Assembly: GCA_036654375.1 (NCBI GenBank)
Contig: JAVVSD010000003.1
Coordinates: 1 to 64,000, forward strand
Origin: RZYX01 sp036654375
GTDB taxonomy: Bacteria; Bacillota; Clostridia; Oscillospirales; Acutalibacteraceae
Direction of reading: 5' to 3'
Length of the DNA: 64,000 bases
Every line of letters begins with the position of its first letter. The stretch's first letter is position 1. Shown here in pieces: positions 51,334 through 60,946 of the stretch. Under the pieces are notes generated by a model. That model was not told the DNA's origin and made no database searches. It saw nothing but the letters and a program-made list of their open reading frames with translations. The position numbers were made by a program, and so were the translations under genes.

Positions 51334-52092
51334 ATGAAAAAATTTATTTCCTGGAATGTTAATGGTATCAGGGCTTGTGTTACAAAGAATTTTTTGCAGA
51401 GCTTTGCAGCCCTTGATGCAGATATATTTTGTATTCAAGAAAGCAAGCTTCAAGAGGGACAAATCGACCTCAATCTTGATGGATACTATCAGTTTTGGAG
51501 TTATGCCTTAAAAAAAGGTTATTCAGGGACTGCTATTTTTTCAAAGCAAAAGCCACTGTCTGTAACCTATGGCATCGGAAGCGAGCATCACGACAACGAA
51601 GGCCGTGCTGTCACACTTGAATTTGATGACTATTATGTTGTCACTGTCTATACCCCAAATGCTCAAGAGGAGCTTAAAAGGCTTGATTTCAGAATGGAAT
51701 GGGAGGACAATTTCAGAGAATATCTTCTGAATCTTGACTCTAAAAAGCCTGTAATTTTTTGTGGTGACCTTAATGTTGCTCACAATGAAATCGACCTTAA
51801 AAACCCCAAGCCAAACATGGGTAAGCCAGGATTTTCAAACGAGGAGCGGCAAAAGTTTTCTCTTTTGCTTGACTCTGGCTTTGTTGATACTTTTAGATAT
51901 TTTTATCCAGACCTTAATGGTGCTTATTCATGGTGGTCATATCGCTTTAATGCCAGGGCTAACAATGCAGGCTGGCGTATTGACTACTTTTGTGTTTCAG
52001 ATCGTTTAAAAAACAAGCTTTGTGATGCCAAAATTCACGCAGATATCTTTGGCTCTGACCACTGCCCTGTTGAAGTTACAATTGAAATATAA
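51334..52092 (+). CDS. xth: Exodeoxyribonuclease III
   Basis: This 252-aa AP endonuclease/3' exonuclease acts in base-excision repair. ISWNVNGIRA (near residue 4), FCIQESKLQ (catalytic Glu), FCGDLNVAHNEIDL, WRIDYFCVSDRL and the C-terminal GSDHCPVEV are all present. Length is typical of the ExoA type. ATG 51334 has GAGGAG 6 bp upstream. It lies between mltG and degV-like genes on one strand. Confidence 0.96.
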   Translation: MKKFISWNVNGIRACVTKNFLQSFAALDADIFCIQESKLQEGQIDLNLDGYYQFWSYALKKGYSGTAIFSKQKPLSVTYGIGSEHHDNEGRAVTLEFDDYYVVTVYTPNAQEELKRLDFRMEWEDNFREYLLNLDSKKPVIFCGDLNVAHNEIDLKNPKPNMGKPGFSNEERQKFSLLLDSGFVDTFRYFYPDLNGAYSWWSYRFNARANNAGWRIDYFCVSDRLKNKLCDAKIHADIFGSDHCPVEVTIEI

Positions 52093-52113
52093 TCAGCAAA
52101 AGGAGAAAATATA

Positions 52114-52971
52114 ATGATTAAACCTGTAGTTATTACCACTGACAGTGCATCTGACATCCCACCCGAAATTGCCGAAAGACTCAGTATTGGGATTGCACCC
52201 CTTCATGTCTTTTTAGACGGCAAGGATTATTATGACGGTCAGAATATAAATATTTTTGATATTTTTGACACCTATGAGCAAAAAAAGATTTTGCCCACAA
52301 CCTCTGCCGTTGCCATTGCAGAGTACACTGAATTTTTTAAAAAATATACTGATAAAGGTGCAAGTATTGTACATATCAATTTTAGCTCTGGACTTTCTTC
52401 TTGCTATCAGAACGCTTGCATTGCAGCTGCCGAGCTTAGAGATGAAGGTGCAGAAATTTATGTTGTTGATTCTCTTTCTCTCACAATATGCATCGGTCAT
52501 CTTGTTTTAAAGGCTGCCGATCTTAGAGATGCTGGGCTGTCGGCACAAGAAATTTCCCAGGAAATCACAAAGCTTATACCAAAGCTTGATATGACATTTG
52601 TTATAGACTCCATGGAGTTTCTTAAAAAAGGTGGGCGTTGTTCAGCCTTAACTGCTTTTGGTGCAAATATACTTGGTATCAAGCCTTGCATTGACCTTGT
52701 TAACGGCAATATGATTGTTGGTAAAAAATACAGAGGTAAGCTTGAAGCAGTGCATACTCAATATATTGATGACAGACTTTCAGCAAACGATTTTGATATG
52801 GAAAGAGTTTTTATTTCTCACACTGGTCTTTCGGATGAAAGAATTGAACTCATCATTAGGCATTTGAAAAAAACTGCAAAATTTAAAGAGATAATTGTTG
52901 GTGAGTGTGGTTGTGTTGTTGCATCTCACGGAGCAAAAAATGCTATGGCACTTTGCCTTCTGCATAAGTAG
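52114..52971 (+). CDS. DegV family fatty-acid-binding protein
   Basis: This 285-aa protein has DegV features: TTDSASDIPPEIAERL at the start (near residue 8), SSGLSSCYQNA near residue 90, and DSMEFLKKGGRCSALTAFGA near 169. DegV proteins (e.g. FakB) bind single fatty acids for phosphorylation by the FakA kinase, which is not in this window. AAAGGAGA precedes ATG 52114. A hairpin terminator follows. Confidence 0.93.
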   Translation: MIKPVVITTDSASDIPPEIAERLSIGIAPLHVFLDGKDYYDGQNINIFDIFDTYEQKKILPTTSAVAIAEYTEFFKKYTDKGASIVHINFSSGLSSCYQNACIAAAELRDEGAEIYVVDSLSLTICIGHLVLKAADLRDAGLSAQEISQEITKLIPKLDMTFVIDSMEFLKKGGRCSALTAFGANILGIKPCIDLVNGNMIVGKKYRGKLEAVHTQYIDDRLSANDFDMERVFISHTGLSDERIELIIRHLKKTAKFKEIIVGECGCVVASHGAKNAMALCLLHK

Positions 52972-52985
52972 ATGAATGTAAAAAG

Positions 52986-53018
52986 AAGGGTACCTTGATT
53001 TTTTCTTGGTATCTTTTT
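52986..53018 (+). terminator. Terminator after the DegV gene
   Basis: GGTACC pairs with GGTATC (one G-U), loop of about 13 nt, followed by TTTTTAT. Confidence 0.65.
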
Positions 53019-53212
53019 ATTTAATTTATTGCTCAAATGTTCATTAAAGTGTTAAAGTTTTATAAATTTTTGCTATTTTTTTGTATAGTTTGTAAAATTA
53101 ATTTGTTTATTTGGTTGATTTTTATACCTAAATTGTGTTAGAATTAGAATACAGTCAAAAAGCGGTAATTTCTTAGCCTATTTATTTCAAGCAGAAGGTG
53201 GGGTGTTTTTTT

Positions 53213-54475
53213 TTGGAAGGCTTTATACGAATTGTTGCGAATTTTATCGATGGAAGTCGTCTTAAAAAATACTATGGGACCCATCTTTACATGAATGTCA
53301 GATATTTTAATATTGTAATGACCATAATGTGTGTTGCCACAACCTTTGCTTGTGGTTTCGTTTTAGTAATAAGTTCCAACCTTTTTATTACGCTTCTTCT
53401 TTTAGCAATCTCGTTGGTTTTTTTTATTATGTGCCTTCTTGGGAATCTCACCAAACGGTACAATCTATTTATAATACTTATTACATATGTATTTAACATT
53501 ATATTTCTTCCTTGCATATATTTTGTTGGAGGAACACTTAGCAACGGTGTTTGGCTTTATTTTATTGGCGGGCTTCTTCTTTCTGTTTTGTTTGTTCATG
53601 GTCCCGCTTTTTTAATCACAATAATTGTCCAGCCTCTTTATTACCTTGGAATTTTTTATATAAGTTATGTTCATCAAGATGATTTAGCTATTGCAGATGT
53701 CACCATTAAATATGACAGCTTTTTCCTTTCTCCATATTTTTTCCTGACTATAAATTTCATCATTATAACCGTATCCGTCGGTATGCTTATAAAGAGTCTT
53801 TTCGTTTCATATATGGACAAGCGTGATGATTCAATAAAAATGGCAAAAGAACTTGAAAACTTATCCATAAAAGACCCTTTGACAGGTACCTATAACAGGC
53901 GTTATCTGTTTTCATATATTGAAGATATCATAACCTCAACCGAAAAAGATAATTTATCTTTGTGCATCGTTATGTATGACATTGACAAATTTAAATCTCT
54001 TAATGACAATTACGGCCATGTTGTTGGAGATGAGGTTTTGTGTGCCGTTTCTAAACTGTTAATGGATAGTTGCCGTGAATATGATATTGTTTCACGCTAT
54101 GGAGGAGAGGAGTTTATCCTTGTTTTCCCAGGAATTAAAGAAAGTGATGCTTTTCTTCGTGCCGACCAGATAAGAAGCCAAATTGAAAACACAGTTTTTT
54201 CAAAGCAAATCACTGTACCTGTCACTATAAGTGGAGGCATTGCCAAATATGAATCGGGAATGACTGCAAGCAGGCTTATCAACATTTCTGACAATAATCT
54301 TTATCAGGCAAAGGAAACCGGAAGAAATAAAATTGTCTGGAAAGGCGGAGCTCCGTCACCAATCAGAAAAAAACAATTAGAAGATTTTACTGCAACAAAA
54401 GAGAAATACGGCAGAAGATTTACAGATATTCCAGTTAAGAATAAGTGTGCAGAAAAAAATAATGTCGGAGGTTGA
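53213..54475 (+). CDS. Membrane-bound diguanylate cyclase (GGDEF), copy 1
   Basis: This 420-aa protein makes c-di-GMP. About six membrane segments fill residues 25-210; no known sensor domain is identified. A short linker and KDPLTGTYNRRYL lead into the GGDEF domain, with GGEEF at residues 297-301 and the RxxD inhibitory site (REYD) at 288-291, so feedback control should be intact. TTG 53213, behind AAGGTGGGGTG, was preferred to GTG 53198, which overlaps that site. It is followed 7 bp later by a paralog. Confidence 0.92.
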   Translation: MEGFIRIVANFIDGSRLKKYYGTHLYMNVRYFNIVMTIMCVATTFACGFVLVISSNLFITLLLLAISLVFFIMCLLGNLTKRYNLFIILITYVFNIIFLPCIYFVGGTLSNGVWLYFIGGLLLSVLFVHGPAFLITIIVQPLYYLGIFYISYVHQDDLAIADVTIKYDSFFLSPYFFLTINFIIITVSVGMLIKSLFVSYMDKRDDSIKMAKELENLSIKDPLTGTYNRRYLFSYIEDIITSTEKDNLSLCIVMYDIDKFKSLNDNYGHVVGDEVLCAVSKLLMDSCREYDIVSRYGGEEFILVFPGIKESDAFLRADQIRSQIENTVFSKQITVPVTISGGIAKYESGMTASRLINISDNNLYQAKETGRNKIVWKGGAPSPIRKKQLEDFTATKEKYGRRFTDIPVKNKCAEKNNVGG

Positions 54476-54482
54476 TAACCCT

Positions 54483-55586
54483 ATGAGTTTTATTTCTAAT
54501 TTTTATACCAAGTATTTTGGCAATCAGCTATCCCTGAAAGTCAGGTTTTTCAATATCGCAGCATTGGGTGGCGCTTTATCTTCTATACCCGCAACAATCA
54601 CCTCCATTATCTCCGGTGCAGGTATGCCAGGAATTCTTTGTTCCATCGCAACTATAATGCTGTTCCTTCTTGCTTTTATCTTTGCACAGTTAACAAAGAG
54701 ATATGATGGTGCCATTTTCATTGCCATATATGGGCTAAATTTTGCGATATTCCCTGCCCTTTATTTTACAACCGGCGGTGTCCATAGCGGAATGCCTATC
54801 TACTTCGTTGTTGGAGTCGTATTCACTGTTCTCATGATGCATGGCAAGCTAATGTTGATTACACTTGGGCTGGAAACAATTTGTTACTTCTCCCTGTTCT
54901 ATTACGGATACAATTATCCCGCACTTGTCGTCGAGTTGGGCAATTTGGCAAGCCACAGGGATATTGCTCTCGACTTTTTTATTGTTTCACTTTGCATGGC
55001 TACACTTGTTAAAATCCTTTCACTTTACTATGAAAAGGAACAAAAGCATACAAATGAATTATTGCTTAAGCTTGAAGAGATGTCAGTCAAAGACCCTTTG
55101 ACTGGTGCATACAACAGGCGATTTCTTCTTAAATACCTTGAAAGCGGAATGGACCGCAACATTACAAAAAATACTCCTGTTTCCATAATCATGTACGATA
55201 TTGATAAGTTTAAACTTTTAAACGACGATTATGGCCATCTCACTGGCGACGAAGTTATCCGAAAACTTTCTGCCATTTTTCTTGAAAGTTGCAGAAACTA
55301 TGATATTGTTGCTCGTTATGGAGGAGAGGAATTTCTTCTTGTACTTCCTGGTGCAGGCGAAGAAACCGCATACAGGAGAGCAGAGCAAATCCGCAAACGA
55401 GTTGAATCAACAAAGTTCTCAGATGTTATTCAAAGACCTGTCACCATCAGTGGAGGTGTTGCGTCCTTTGAAAAGACTATGCAGACAACCGAGGATTTTA
55501 TTGCTGTTGCTGACCAGTATCTCTATCTCGCAAAGGAATCTGGCAGAAACAAAATTGTATGGTCAAAGACAAAAACAGAGGAATAA
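54483..55586 (+). CDS. Membrane-bound diguanylate cyclase (GGDEF), copy 2
   Basis: This 367-aa paralog of the preceding cyclase has the same build: about six membrane segments, the motif KDPLTGAYNRRFLL, and GGEEF at residues 280-284 with an intact RxxD (RNYD) 9 residues earlier. The GGDEF halves are very alike, and the membrane halves diverge more, suggesting duplication followed by change in input. ATG 54483 (GGAGG 11 bp upstream) was chosen; earlier in-frame starts overlap copy 1. Ends at a terminator. Confidence 0.92.
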   Translation: MSFISNFYTKYFGNQLSLKVRFFNIAALGGALSSIPATITSIISGAGMPGILCSIATIMLFLLAFIFAQLTKRYDGAIFIAIYGLNFAIFPALYFTTGGVHSGMPIYFVVGVVFTVLMMHGKLMLITLGLETICYFSLFYYGYNYPALVVELGNLASHRDIALDFFIVSLCMATLVKILSLYYEKEQKHTNELLLKLEEMSVKDPLTGAYNRRFLLKYLESGMDRNITKNTPVSIIMYDIDKFKLLNDDYGHLTGDEVIRKLSAIFLESCRNYDIVARYGGEEFLLVLPGAGEETAYRRAEQIRKRVESTKFSDVIQRPVTISGGVASFEKTMQTTEDFIAVADQYLYLAKESGRNKIVWSKTKTEE

Positions 55587-55600
55587 TATTAATCACTTAG

Positions 55601-55629
55601 ACAGGCTCTTTCAAATGAGTCTGTTTTTT
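55601..55629 (+). terminator. Terminator after the cyclase pair
   Basis: ACAGGCTC pairs with GAGTCTGT (one G-U pair) around an 8-nt loop, followed by TTTTT. Confidence 0.75.
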
Positions 55630-55742
55630 CTTGCAAAAACAACATATTTTGTGTTAATATGATATCGATAATAAGTTAATACACAATATAGATGATTTTT
55701 TTAATTAACTATATGATAGGAACAATGGAAGGATGTAATAAA

Positions 55743-57164
55743 ATGAAAAAATCTTCAAGGTTCGCATCTGTTTTGCTTGCCACTATTATGCTTTTTAGTA
55801 TGTTCGGACTTAATGTTTTTGCTGCACCGAGCAAAGCCCCCATAAAGGCACCAGCAGTGGCGACTGATAACAGCAAAATTAACGAGATAGTTGCAAGCTT
55901 TAACAATCCAAATGGGCGTCTTATGTCTGTTGCAAGCAAAGGAAACTGGAGAAATTTTCCCGAAAACTCTCTTGAGGGAATTCAGTCCTGCATCGACATT
56001 GGGGTTGACATAGTAGCAGTTGATATTCAGCGTACAAAGGACGGCAAGTTTGTTCTTATGTCTGACAAGAGTCTTTCCCGTATGTGCGTTGATAAGGACG
56101 GTAGAGTCGCAACATCAAAGGTTAGTGAGGAAACTCTTGACGAGATTAAGGAATTTTACTTCCTTCGTGACTCAAGAGGAGGACTTAATGCAAAGCCCAC
56201 AAACTATAAGGTTCCTTCACTTGAAGAGGCTATAACTCTCTCAAAAGGCAAAATAATGATAATGATTGACAATGCGTGGAAATATGGCGATGAAGTTCAA
56301 AGCATTATCAAAAGCCTTGATGCAGACGAGATTGTAATTCTTCGTGGTGCAAAAACAGCACAGGAGATTTCGGCACATATCCAAAAAAATGGTCTTCCAA
56401 TTTCACACATCAGCGGATATTATGAGGGCGTTATGTCCTATCCCGCAAAAAAATATATTAAAGAAACTATTTCTTCAGGAGCAAAAATAATTGAACTCAC
56501 TTCTCCAAATTCCTATTCTTCTTTATATAGTGATTCAGTTCTTAAAAAATTTGTCGACAATGGACGAGCGTTTGTCAGCACAATTTCGCCAGAGCTTTGC
56601 GGTGGCAGAGAAGATTTAAGAAGCGACTGGAGCGACCTTGTTGGCCGTGGATACAGTGTTATAGAAACCAATTATCCAAAAGAGCTTGTAAATTATATTA
56701 AAGAGATTGAAGGATACCGTTCAAGCCTGTCTTCTCTTATAACACAGGCGCAGGGCATCAACACATCAAACTATTCAAAAGACTCATCAAAGTCGCTCAA
56801 ATCAGCTCTTAATGATGCTGAGGAGCTTTCATCAATCGGCAGCACATCTCTTGATAATATCGATGTTGCAAGATACAATCTTCAACAGGCAATTGATTCA
56901 ATGACACCACGAAGCGAAGATGAAGACGCAGGGATTGGTGCGGGTGCAATAGCTTTTATTGTCATTCTTGTGATTGCTCTTCTCGGTGCTGTAGCGTTCT
57001 TTATCTGGAAGAAGAAAAACAATATACCACCAACTTCACCGACCGAAGCAACAGGCGAAACCCCAATGCCAAAGAAAAAACGCAGGCTAAAAAGACGCAA
57101 GCCACAAAAGCAAAGGCAACAAAGACCTCAGCCACCTGCTGACTATCAAAATCCAAACGAATAA
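55743..57164 (+). CDS. GDPD-like membrane protein with lost catalytic residues
   Basis: This 473-aa protein has a signal peptide (LLATIMLFSMFGLNVFAAP) and a glycerophosphodiester-phosphodiesterase-like domain. NFPENSLEGIQSCIDIGVDI and RTKDGKFVLMSDKSL correspond to GDPD motifs, but the usual HRG reads SKG and the HD reads SDK. The catalytic His residues are thus lost. A helical region, a membrane segment near residue 430 and a highly basic Lys/Arg/Gln-rich tail follow. ATG 55743 follows GGAAGGATG. Probably a non-catalytic, membrane-anchored binding protein. Confidence 0.7.
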   Translation: MKKSSRFASVLLATIMLFSMFGLNVFAAPSKAPIKAPAVATDNSKINEIVASFNNPNGRLMSVASKGNWRNFPENSLEGIQSCIDIGVDIVAVDIQRTKDGKFVLMSDKSLSRMCVDKDGRVATSKVSEETLDEIKEFYFLRDSRGGLNAKPTNYKVPSLEEAITLSKGKIMIMIDNAWKYGDEVQSIIKSLDADEIVILRGAKTAQEISAHIQKNGLPISHISGYYEGVMSYPAKKYIKETISSGAKIIELTSPNSYSSLYSDSVLKKFVDNGRAFVSTISPELCGGREDLRSDWSDLVGRGYSVIETNYPKELVNYIKEIEGYRSSLSSLITQAQGINTSNYSKDSSKSLKSALNDAEELSSIGSTSLDNIDVARYNLQQAIDSMTPRSEDEDAGIGAGAIAFIVILVIALLGAVAFFIWKKKNNIPPTSPTEATGETPMPKKKRRLKRRKPQKQRQQRPQPPADYQNPNE

Positions 57165-57169
57165 TAAAA

Positions 57170-57202
57170 GCTGCTACAGATTGATTCTGTAGCAGCTTTT
57201 TT
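57170..57202 (+). terminator. Terminator after the GDPD-like gene
   Basis: A perfect 11-bp stem, GCTGCTACAGA / TCTGTAGCAGC with a 5-nt loop, is followed by TTTTTT. Confidence 0.9.
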
Positions 57203-57288
57203 AATTATTAACACCAAGAGATTTTTAATTTTAGCTTGTAAGTTTTCTTCTAATTCGTTTTATCTTTTACACAGCCATGCAATAGCCT

Positions 57289-57471
57289 TTAATAATTTAT
57301 AACAGTTATTTTATTTACAAGTGAACGAACTGGGTTGATGTGAAGAAACGCATATGCAAGACAAGCACAAACAAGAAAAACCATTCTCTCTTTAGGATTA
57401 AGAAATCCGTCAATGCAAAACTCTCCATAAAAGTAATATGTAAATATAAGCAGTGCAACTGCATACAGCAC
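57289..57471 (-). CDS. Small two-span membrane protein
   Basis: This protein has two hydrophobic segments (LYAVALLIFTYYFYGEF, then VFLVCACLAYAFLHI) and a charged loop; no family is recognised. The frame is open up to 57573 (94 aa). GTG 57471 is preferred because AAGGAG lies 7 bp upstream, giving 60 aa. The longer GTG start overlaps a promoter-like TTTACA-N18-TATAAG. It may be a minor membrane protein; confidence that it is a real gene is moderate. Confidence 0.5.
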   Translation of the reverse strand: MLYAVALLIFTYYFYGEFCIDGFLNPKERMVFLVCACLAYAFLHINPVRSLVNKITVINY

Positions 57472-57558
57472 TGCACTGCTCCTTGCCAATAAAGTCTTCT
57501 TCTTTTTAGCCCTCAAATCATATAAATTATTTATTTTTATATTGGCACAAAGCGTTTC

Positions 57559-57588
57559 CTTATACCATAACACTTTGTGTCGTGTAAA
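57559..57588 (-). promoter_or_regulatory. Possible sigma-A promoter of the small membrane protein
   Basis: TTTACA and TATAAG boxes are separated by 18 bp on the minus strand. If used, it supports the shorter start of the downstream gene. Confidence 0.4.
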
Positions 57589-57614
57589 GGTTTTTAATCC
57601 ACTTTAATATTAAA

Positions 57615-57648
57615 AAACGGTAATCATAAATTAATATGGTTACCGTTT
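57615..57648 (-). terminator. Terminator after the Na/Pi transporter gene (bidirectional)
   Basis: AAACGGTAATCATA and TATGGTTACCGTTT form a 14-bp stem with one mismatch. T-rich tracts follow on both strands. Confidence 0.75.
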
Positions 57649-57687
57649 AAAATTTTTTTAATTAACTCTTTGCATTGCAAGAAAATT

Positions 57688-59328
57688 TTATTGTTTCGCT
57701 GTATCAACCTCAAAATAAACAAATCCAATATTTATTGCATGGTCTGCAACACGCTCAAGATCAGTTAACAAATCCGCAAAAATCATACTGCTCTGTGGAC
57801 TACACTCGCCATTTGAAAGACGCTTAATATGTCTATTCCGATATTCATCTGTCAAGTCATCAACCTCTTGCTCCTCGGCATAAATTTTGCTCTTAAGCTC
57901 ATCATCTTGCTCGTCCTTAAGGAACATCTGCATTGATTCCTCTATTATCACTTTAACCTTGTCCATCATAGTGTTAATTTCATCAAATGCGTTGCTTGAA
58001 AACTTTAACTTGTTGTCATCTCTTATCTGGCTGTACTCCAAAATATTTTCCGCATGGTCGCCAATTCTTTCAATGTCGCCTATAACTCTCATAAATGCTG
58101 CAACCTTTAATATATCCCTGTCATTAAGCTCGAGTGAGCTTGCCTTTGCAAGATACCTTGTAAGCTCAGCATTCATATAGTTTAGCAGTTTTTCTTTGTC
58201 TTCAAACTTCTGCTGGTCGTTCTGCGTAAACTGTTTTTTTTCACAGAAACAGTCCACCGATGCTGTGAGATTACTATAGGCTAAATCGCTCATTCGGTGT
58301 ATTTCTTTTTGCAACGCTTCAATTGCAACTGACGGAGCTTCAAAAATAAGGTCATCAACATATTCAAGCTTCATTTCTGTCGTTTCTTCGTCCTCACCCT
58401 TAACTATAATCTTTGACAGCTTTACAAGCCAATTTGCAAATGGGAACAGGGCAAACGAAGCTATAATATTAAATATTGTGTGTGTATTTGCTATCTGCCT
58501 TACAACATTTCCCGGGGAAAGTGCAGTGATTGTAGGTATTATTGGGATGAAATAAATTATCGGAATTAGTATTGCCATGCCAATAACATTGAACAGAAGG
58601 TGTATAACCGCCGCTCTCTTTGCGTTCCTGTTTGTTTTTAGACAGCTAAGAATTGTTGTGACACAGGTTCCGATGTTTATACCAAGTATTACATATACAG
58701 AGCCTTCAATTCCAATCAGACCCTGCATTGCAAACGCCTGAAGTATTCCAACAGATGCAGATGAGCTTTGAATGACAGCTGTAAAAAGCATTCCTGCAAA
58801 AATTCCAATTAGTGGATTTTTGAATGACACTAAGAGATTTGTAAACCATTCTACCTCTCGAAGTGGCTCCATTGATTTGCTCATGAACTGTAGACCAATA
58901 AACAGAAGCCCCAGTCCTGTGAAAATGTATCCTATATATTTATACTTTTTCTTTGAAGAAAAGGCTGCAAGAAAACTTCCCAATATGATAAATATATATG
59001 ACAATATTGTTGTGTTAAATGCAATTATTTGTCCTGTAATTGTTGTGCCGATATTGGCACCCATAATAACTCCAACTGCTTGAGTCAATGTCATTAGCCT
59101 TGCATTAACAAACCCAACAACCATTACGGTTGTTGCTGAAGAACTTTGGATAAGTGCCGTTACACCACATCCAAGTAGCAATGCGGAAAAGCGATTGTTT
59201 GTCAGCTTTCCTATCAATGCTTTCATACTTGACCCCGCTGCAAGCTCCAGTCCATCTCCCATAAGGCTCATACCATAGAGAAAAAGCCCAAGACCGCAAA
59301 GCAAAAGAAGTATATTGCTATAATCCAT
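57688..59328 (-). CDS. Na+/phosphate symporter family protein with PhoU-like domain
   Basis: This 546-aa protein is a NptA-type transporter. The N-terminal 300 residues contain two repeats of hydrophobic hairpins with QSSSATTVMVVGFVNA and QSSSASVGILQAFAMQ, the family's substrate motifs. The C-terminal 180 residues form a PhoU-like helical domain (RVIGDIERIGDHAENILEYS). It imports phosphate using a sodium gradient, or relates to such import. ATG 59328 follows GTCAGGA. The neighbouring small membrane protein may be unrelated. Confidence 0.9.
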   Translation of the reverse strand: MDYSNILLLLCGLGLFLYGMSLMGDGLELAAGSSMKALIGKLTNNRFSALLLGCGVTALIQSSSATTVMVVGFVNARLMTLTQAVGVIMGANIGTTITGQIIAFNTTILSYIFIILGSFLAAFSSKKKYKYIGYIFTGLGLLFIGLQFMSKSMEPLREVEWFTNLLVSFKNPLIGIFAGMLFTAVIQSSSASVGILQAFAMQGLIGIEGSVYVILGINIGTCVTTILSCLKTNRNAKRAAVIHLLFNVIGMAILIPIIYFIPIIPTITALSPGNVVRQIANTHTIFNIIASFALFPFANWLVKLSKIIVKGEDEETTEMKLEYVDDLIFEAPSVAIEALQKEIHRMSDLAYSNLTASVDCFCEKKQFTQNDQQKFEDKEKLLNYMNAELTRYLAKASSLELNDRDILKVAAFMRVIGDIERIGDHAENILEYSQIRDDNKLKFSSNAFDEINTMMDKVKVIIEESMQMFLKDEQDDELKSKIYAEEQEVDDLTDEYRNRHIKRLSNGECSPQSSMIFADLLTDLERVADHAINIGFVYFEVDTAKQ

Positions 59329-59760
59329 TATTCCTGACACCCCGTATTGGATAGTTTCAACATATCCTTAATTTTATAAATTGTAAAATCACACAAATAC
59401 TATTATTTCCTAACTTGAATTGGCATTGCCTATTCAACCACATCATATCAAGTCGCAGCACGACATAATGCTTTTATAAAACAATTTACTTGAAGTGAAA
59501 ATCCATGATTTTAAAATGAACCCTGAAATCGGCGCATTTCTCAACATATCTTTACGCTTATTATACCTTATTTCACAGGTAATTTTAATGTTGATTTTAC
59601 AATATTATAATTATTGTTTATTGCAACAGTTATTTTTGAGTTTATATTAGTCAACTGTTAAGTATGCACACAATTTTTTAAGTGTTACTAATAGTTGTTT
59701 TAAATCCATTTTAAAACCTTTGTATTATAAGAACTTTTTTATACAACATTTTTATAACAA
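59329..59760. other. Intergenic region
   Basis: About 430 bp without a credible gene. It is AT-rich in its second half. I see no clear RNA or repeat. Confidence 0.5.
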
Positions 59761-59790
59761 AATAAAAAGACCTCCAATAAATTGGAGGTC
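59761..59790 (-). terminator. Terminator of the one-span membrane protein gene
   Basis: GACCTCCAAT and ATTGGAGGTC form a 10-bp stem with a 2-nt central loop on the minus strand, followed by TTTTTATT. Confidence 0.8.
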
Positions 59791-59823
59791 TTAAAATTAA
59801 ATTCGTTTCGTGATTTTGAGATA

Positions 59824-60687
59824 TTATTTACCAAATATACCAGCAAGTGCTGCCATTGCCTTGGACATTCCTTCTGTTGCACCGACTATGTTAGTTATAA
59901 TCTTACCAATTGAATCTGAATTCTTGTCAAGTTCTCCAAAGATTTTGCCCATTGAGTTTGCTCCTGAAAGTAAAGCGTTACTGCCGCTCTCAATCATTGC
60001 TGGAAGCTTATCAATTGCCATTGAAAGAGCCTGAACCATTTTGTTCATATCAATCTGGCTCATCGCCTTACCGAATGTTTCTGCTGCACCAGCCATAACA
60101 TTAGCCATTACTGAACCTGCTCTTGTCATGTCGCTCATCATTGCACCGAGTTGATCAAGCATTGGTGCGAGTGAAGTTCCAAGAACGCTCATTCCCTTTG
60201 AAAGTCCTGAAAGCATTTCACTGGTTCCAACAAGCAATCCGTTAGTTGTTGCTAAGAGATTGTTAAGGTTGCCAAGCAAAGCTTTAAGCGGCATTCCATT
60301 CATGTTATGCATTAATGTAATCAGTTCTTCAGTCAAACGAGAGAACTGCTCAAGGAATGATGGCAAGTACGTAGATGAATCAACAAGTGATCTCCAAATT
60401 GTTCCGAAATCGCCAAGCATTGCATCAAAGAACGGTAATACTTTTCCAAGAATTGGATCCATGTACTTCCATAGTACAAAGAGTAATACTCCTCCTACTA
60501 TCAACAACATAAATAAGGTAATTGCGAGAATAATTGAAATAACCATTCTAAAAACTGTGCGTCTTCTGAGTTTTTCTTGATATTCCAAAGACTTTGTAAG
60601 TCTTTGCGCCTCAAGAGTGTTTGAAACTCTCATAAGAGCTTCTCCGATTTGCTCCTCCGAGGATATGGTTCGTCTTCTATCGTCCAT
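59824..60687 (-). CDS. Unknown one-span protein with a long Met/Gly/Leu-rich helical domain
   Basis: This 287-aa protein has a charged N-terminal 45 residues, one membrane segment (about residues 47-75, VISIILAITLFMLLIVGGVL), and then about 210 residues of helical, weakly charged sequence. The latter is rich in Met, Gly, Leu, Ser and Asn. Short related phrases recur, such as LSGLSKGMSVLGTSL and MIESGSNALLSGANSMGK. The pattern suggests long amphipathic helices outside the membrane. I do not recognise a family. GAGGGTGGGG precedes ATG 60687. It stands alone, with its own terminator. Confidence 0.65.
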   Translation of the reverse strand: MDDRRRTISSEEQIGEALMRVSNTLEAQRLTKSLEYQEKLRRRTVFRMVISIILAITLFMLLIVGGVLLFVLWKYMDPILGKVLPFFDAMLGDFGTIWRSLVDSSTYLPSFLEQFSRLTEELITLMHNMNGMPLKALLGNLNNLLATTNGLLVGTSEMLSGLSKGMSVLGTSLAPMLDQLGAMMSDMTRAGSVMANVMAGAAETFGKAMSQIDMNKMVQALSMAIDKLPAMIESGSNALLSGANSMGKIFGELDKNSDSIGKIITNIVGATEGMSKAMAALAGIFGK

Positions 60688-60946
60688 ATACCCCACCCTC
60701 ACTTTCCGAATATTTTATAAGTTATTAAAGCCGTTCATATATCGTGGAAATGTTAACCACTTTCTTTGCTATTATACAGTAATTGTACGGACAAAGCAAG
60801 TTGTTTATGACAAAAAATATAACTAATTGTTATCTTTTTTTTAACACTTTCAAATATATACAAAACTAATTAACAAACAGGTCACTATTTTGTTTATTAG
60901 TGTTAGCACAGTGGCAGATTTTACTCCAAAATTTTACATATTATCC

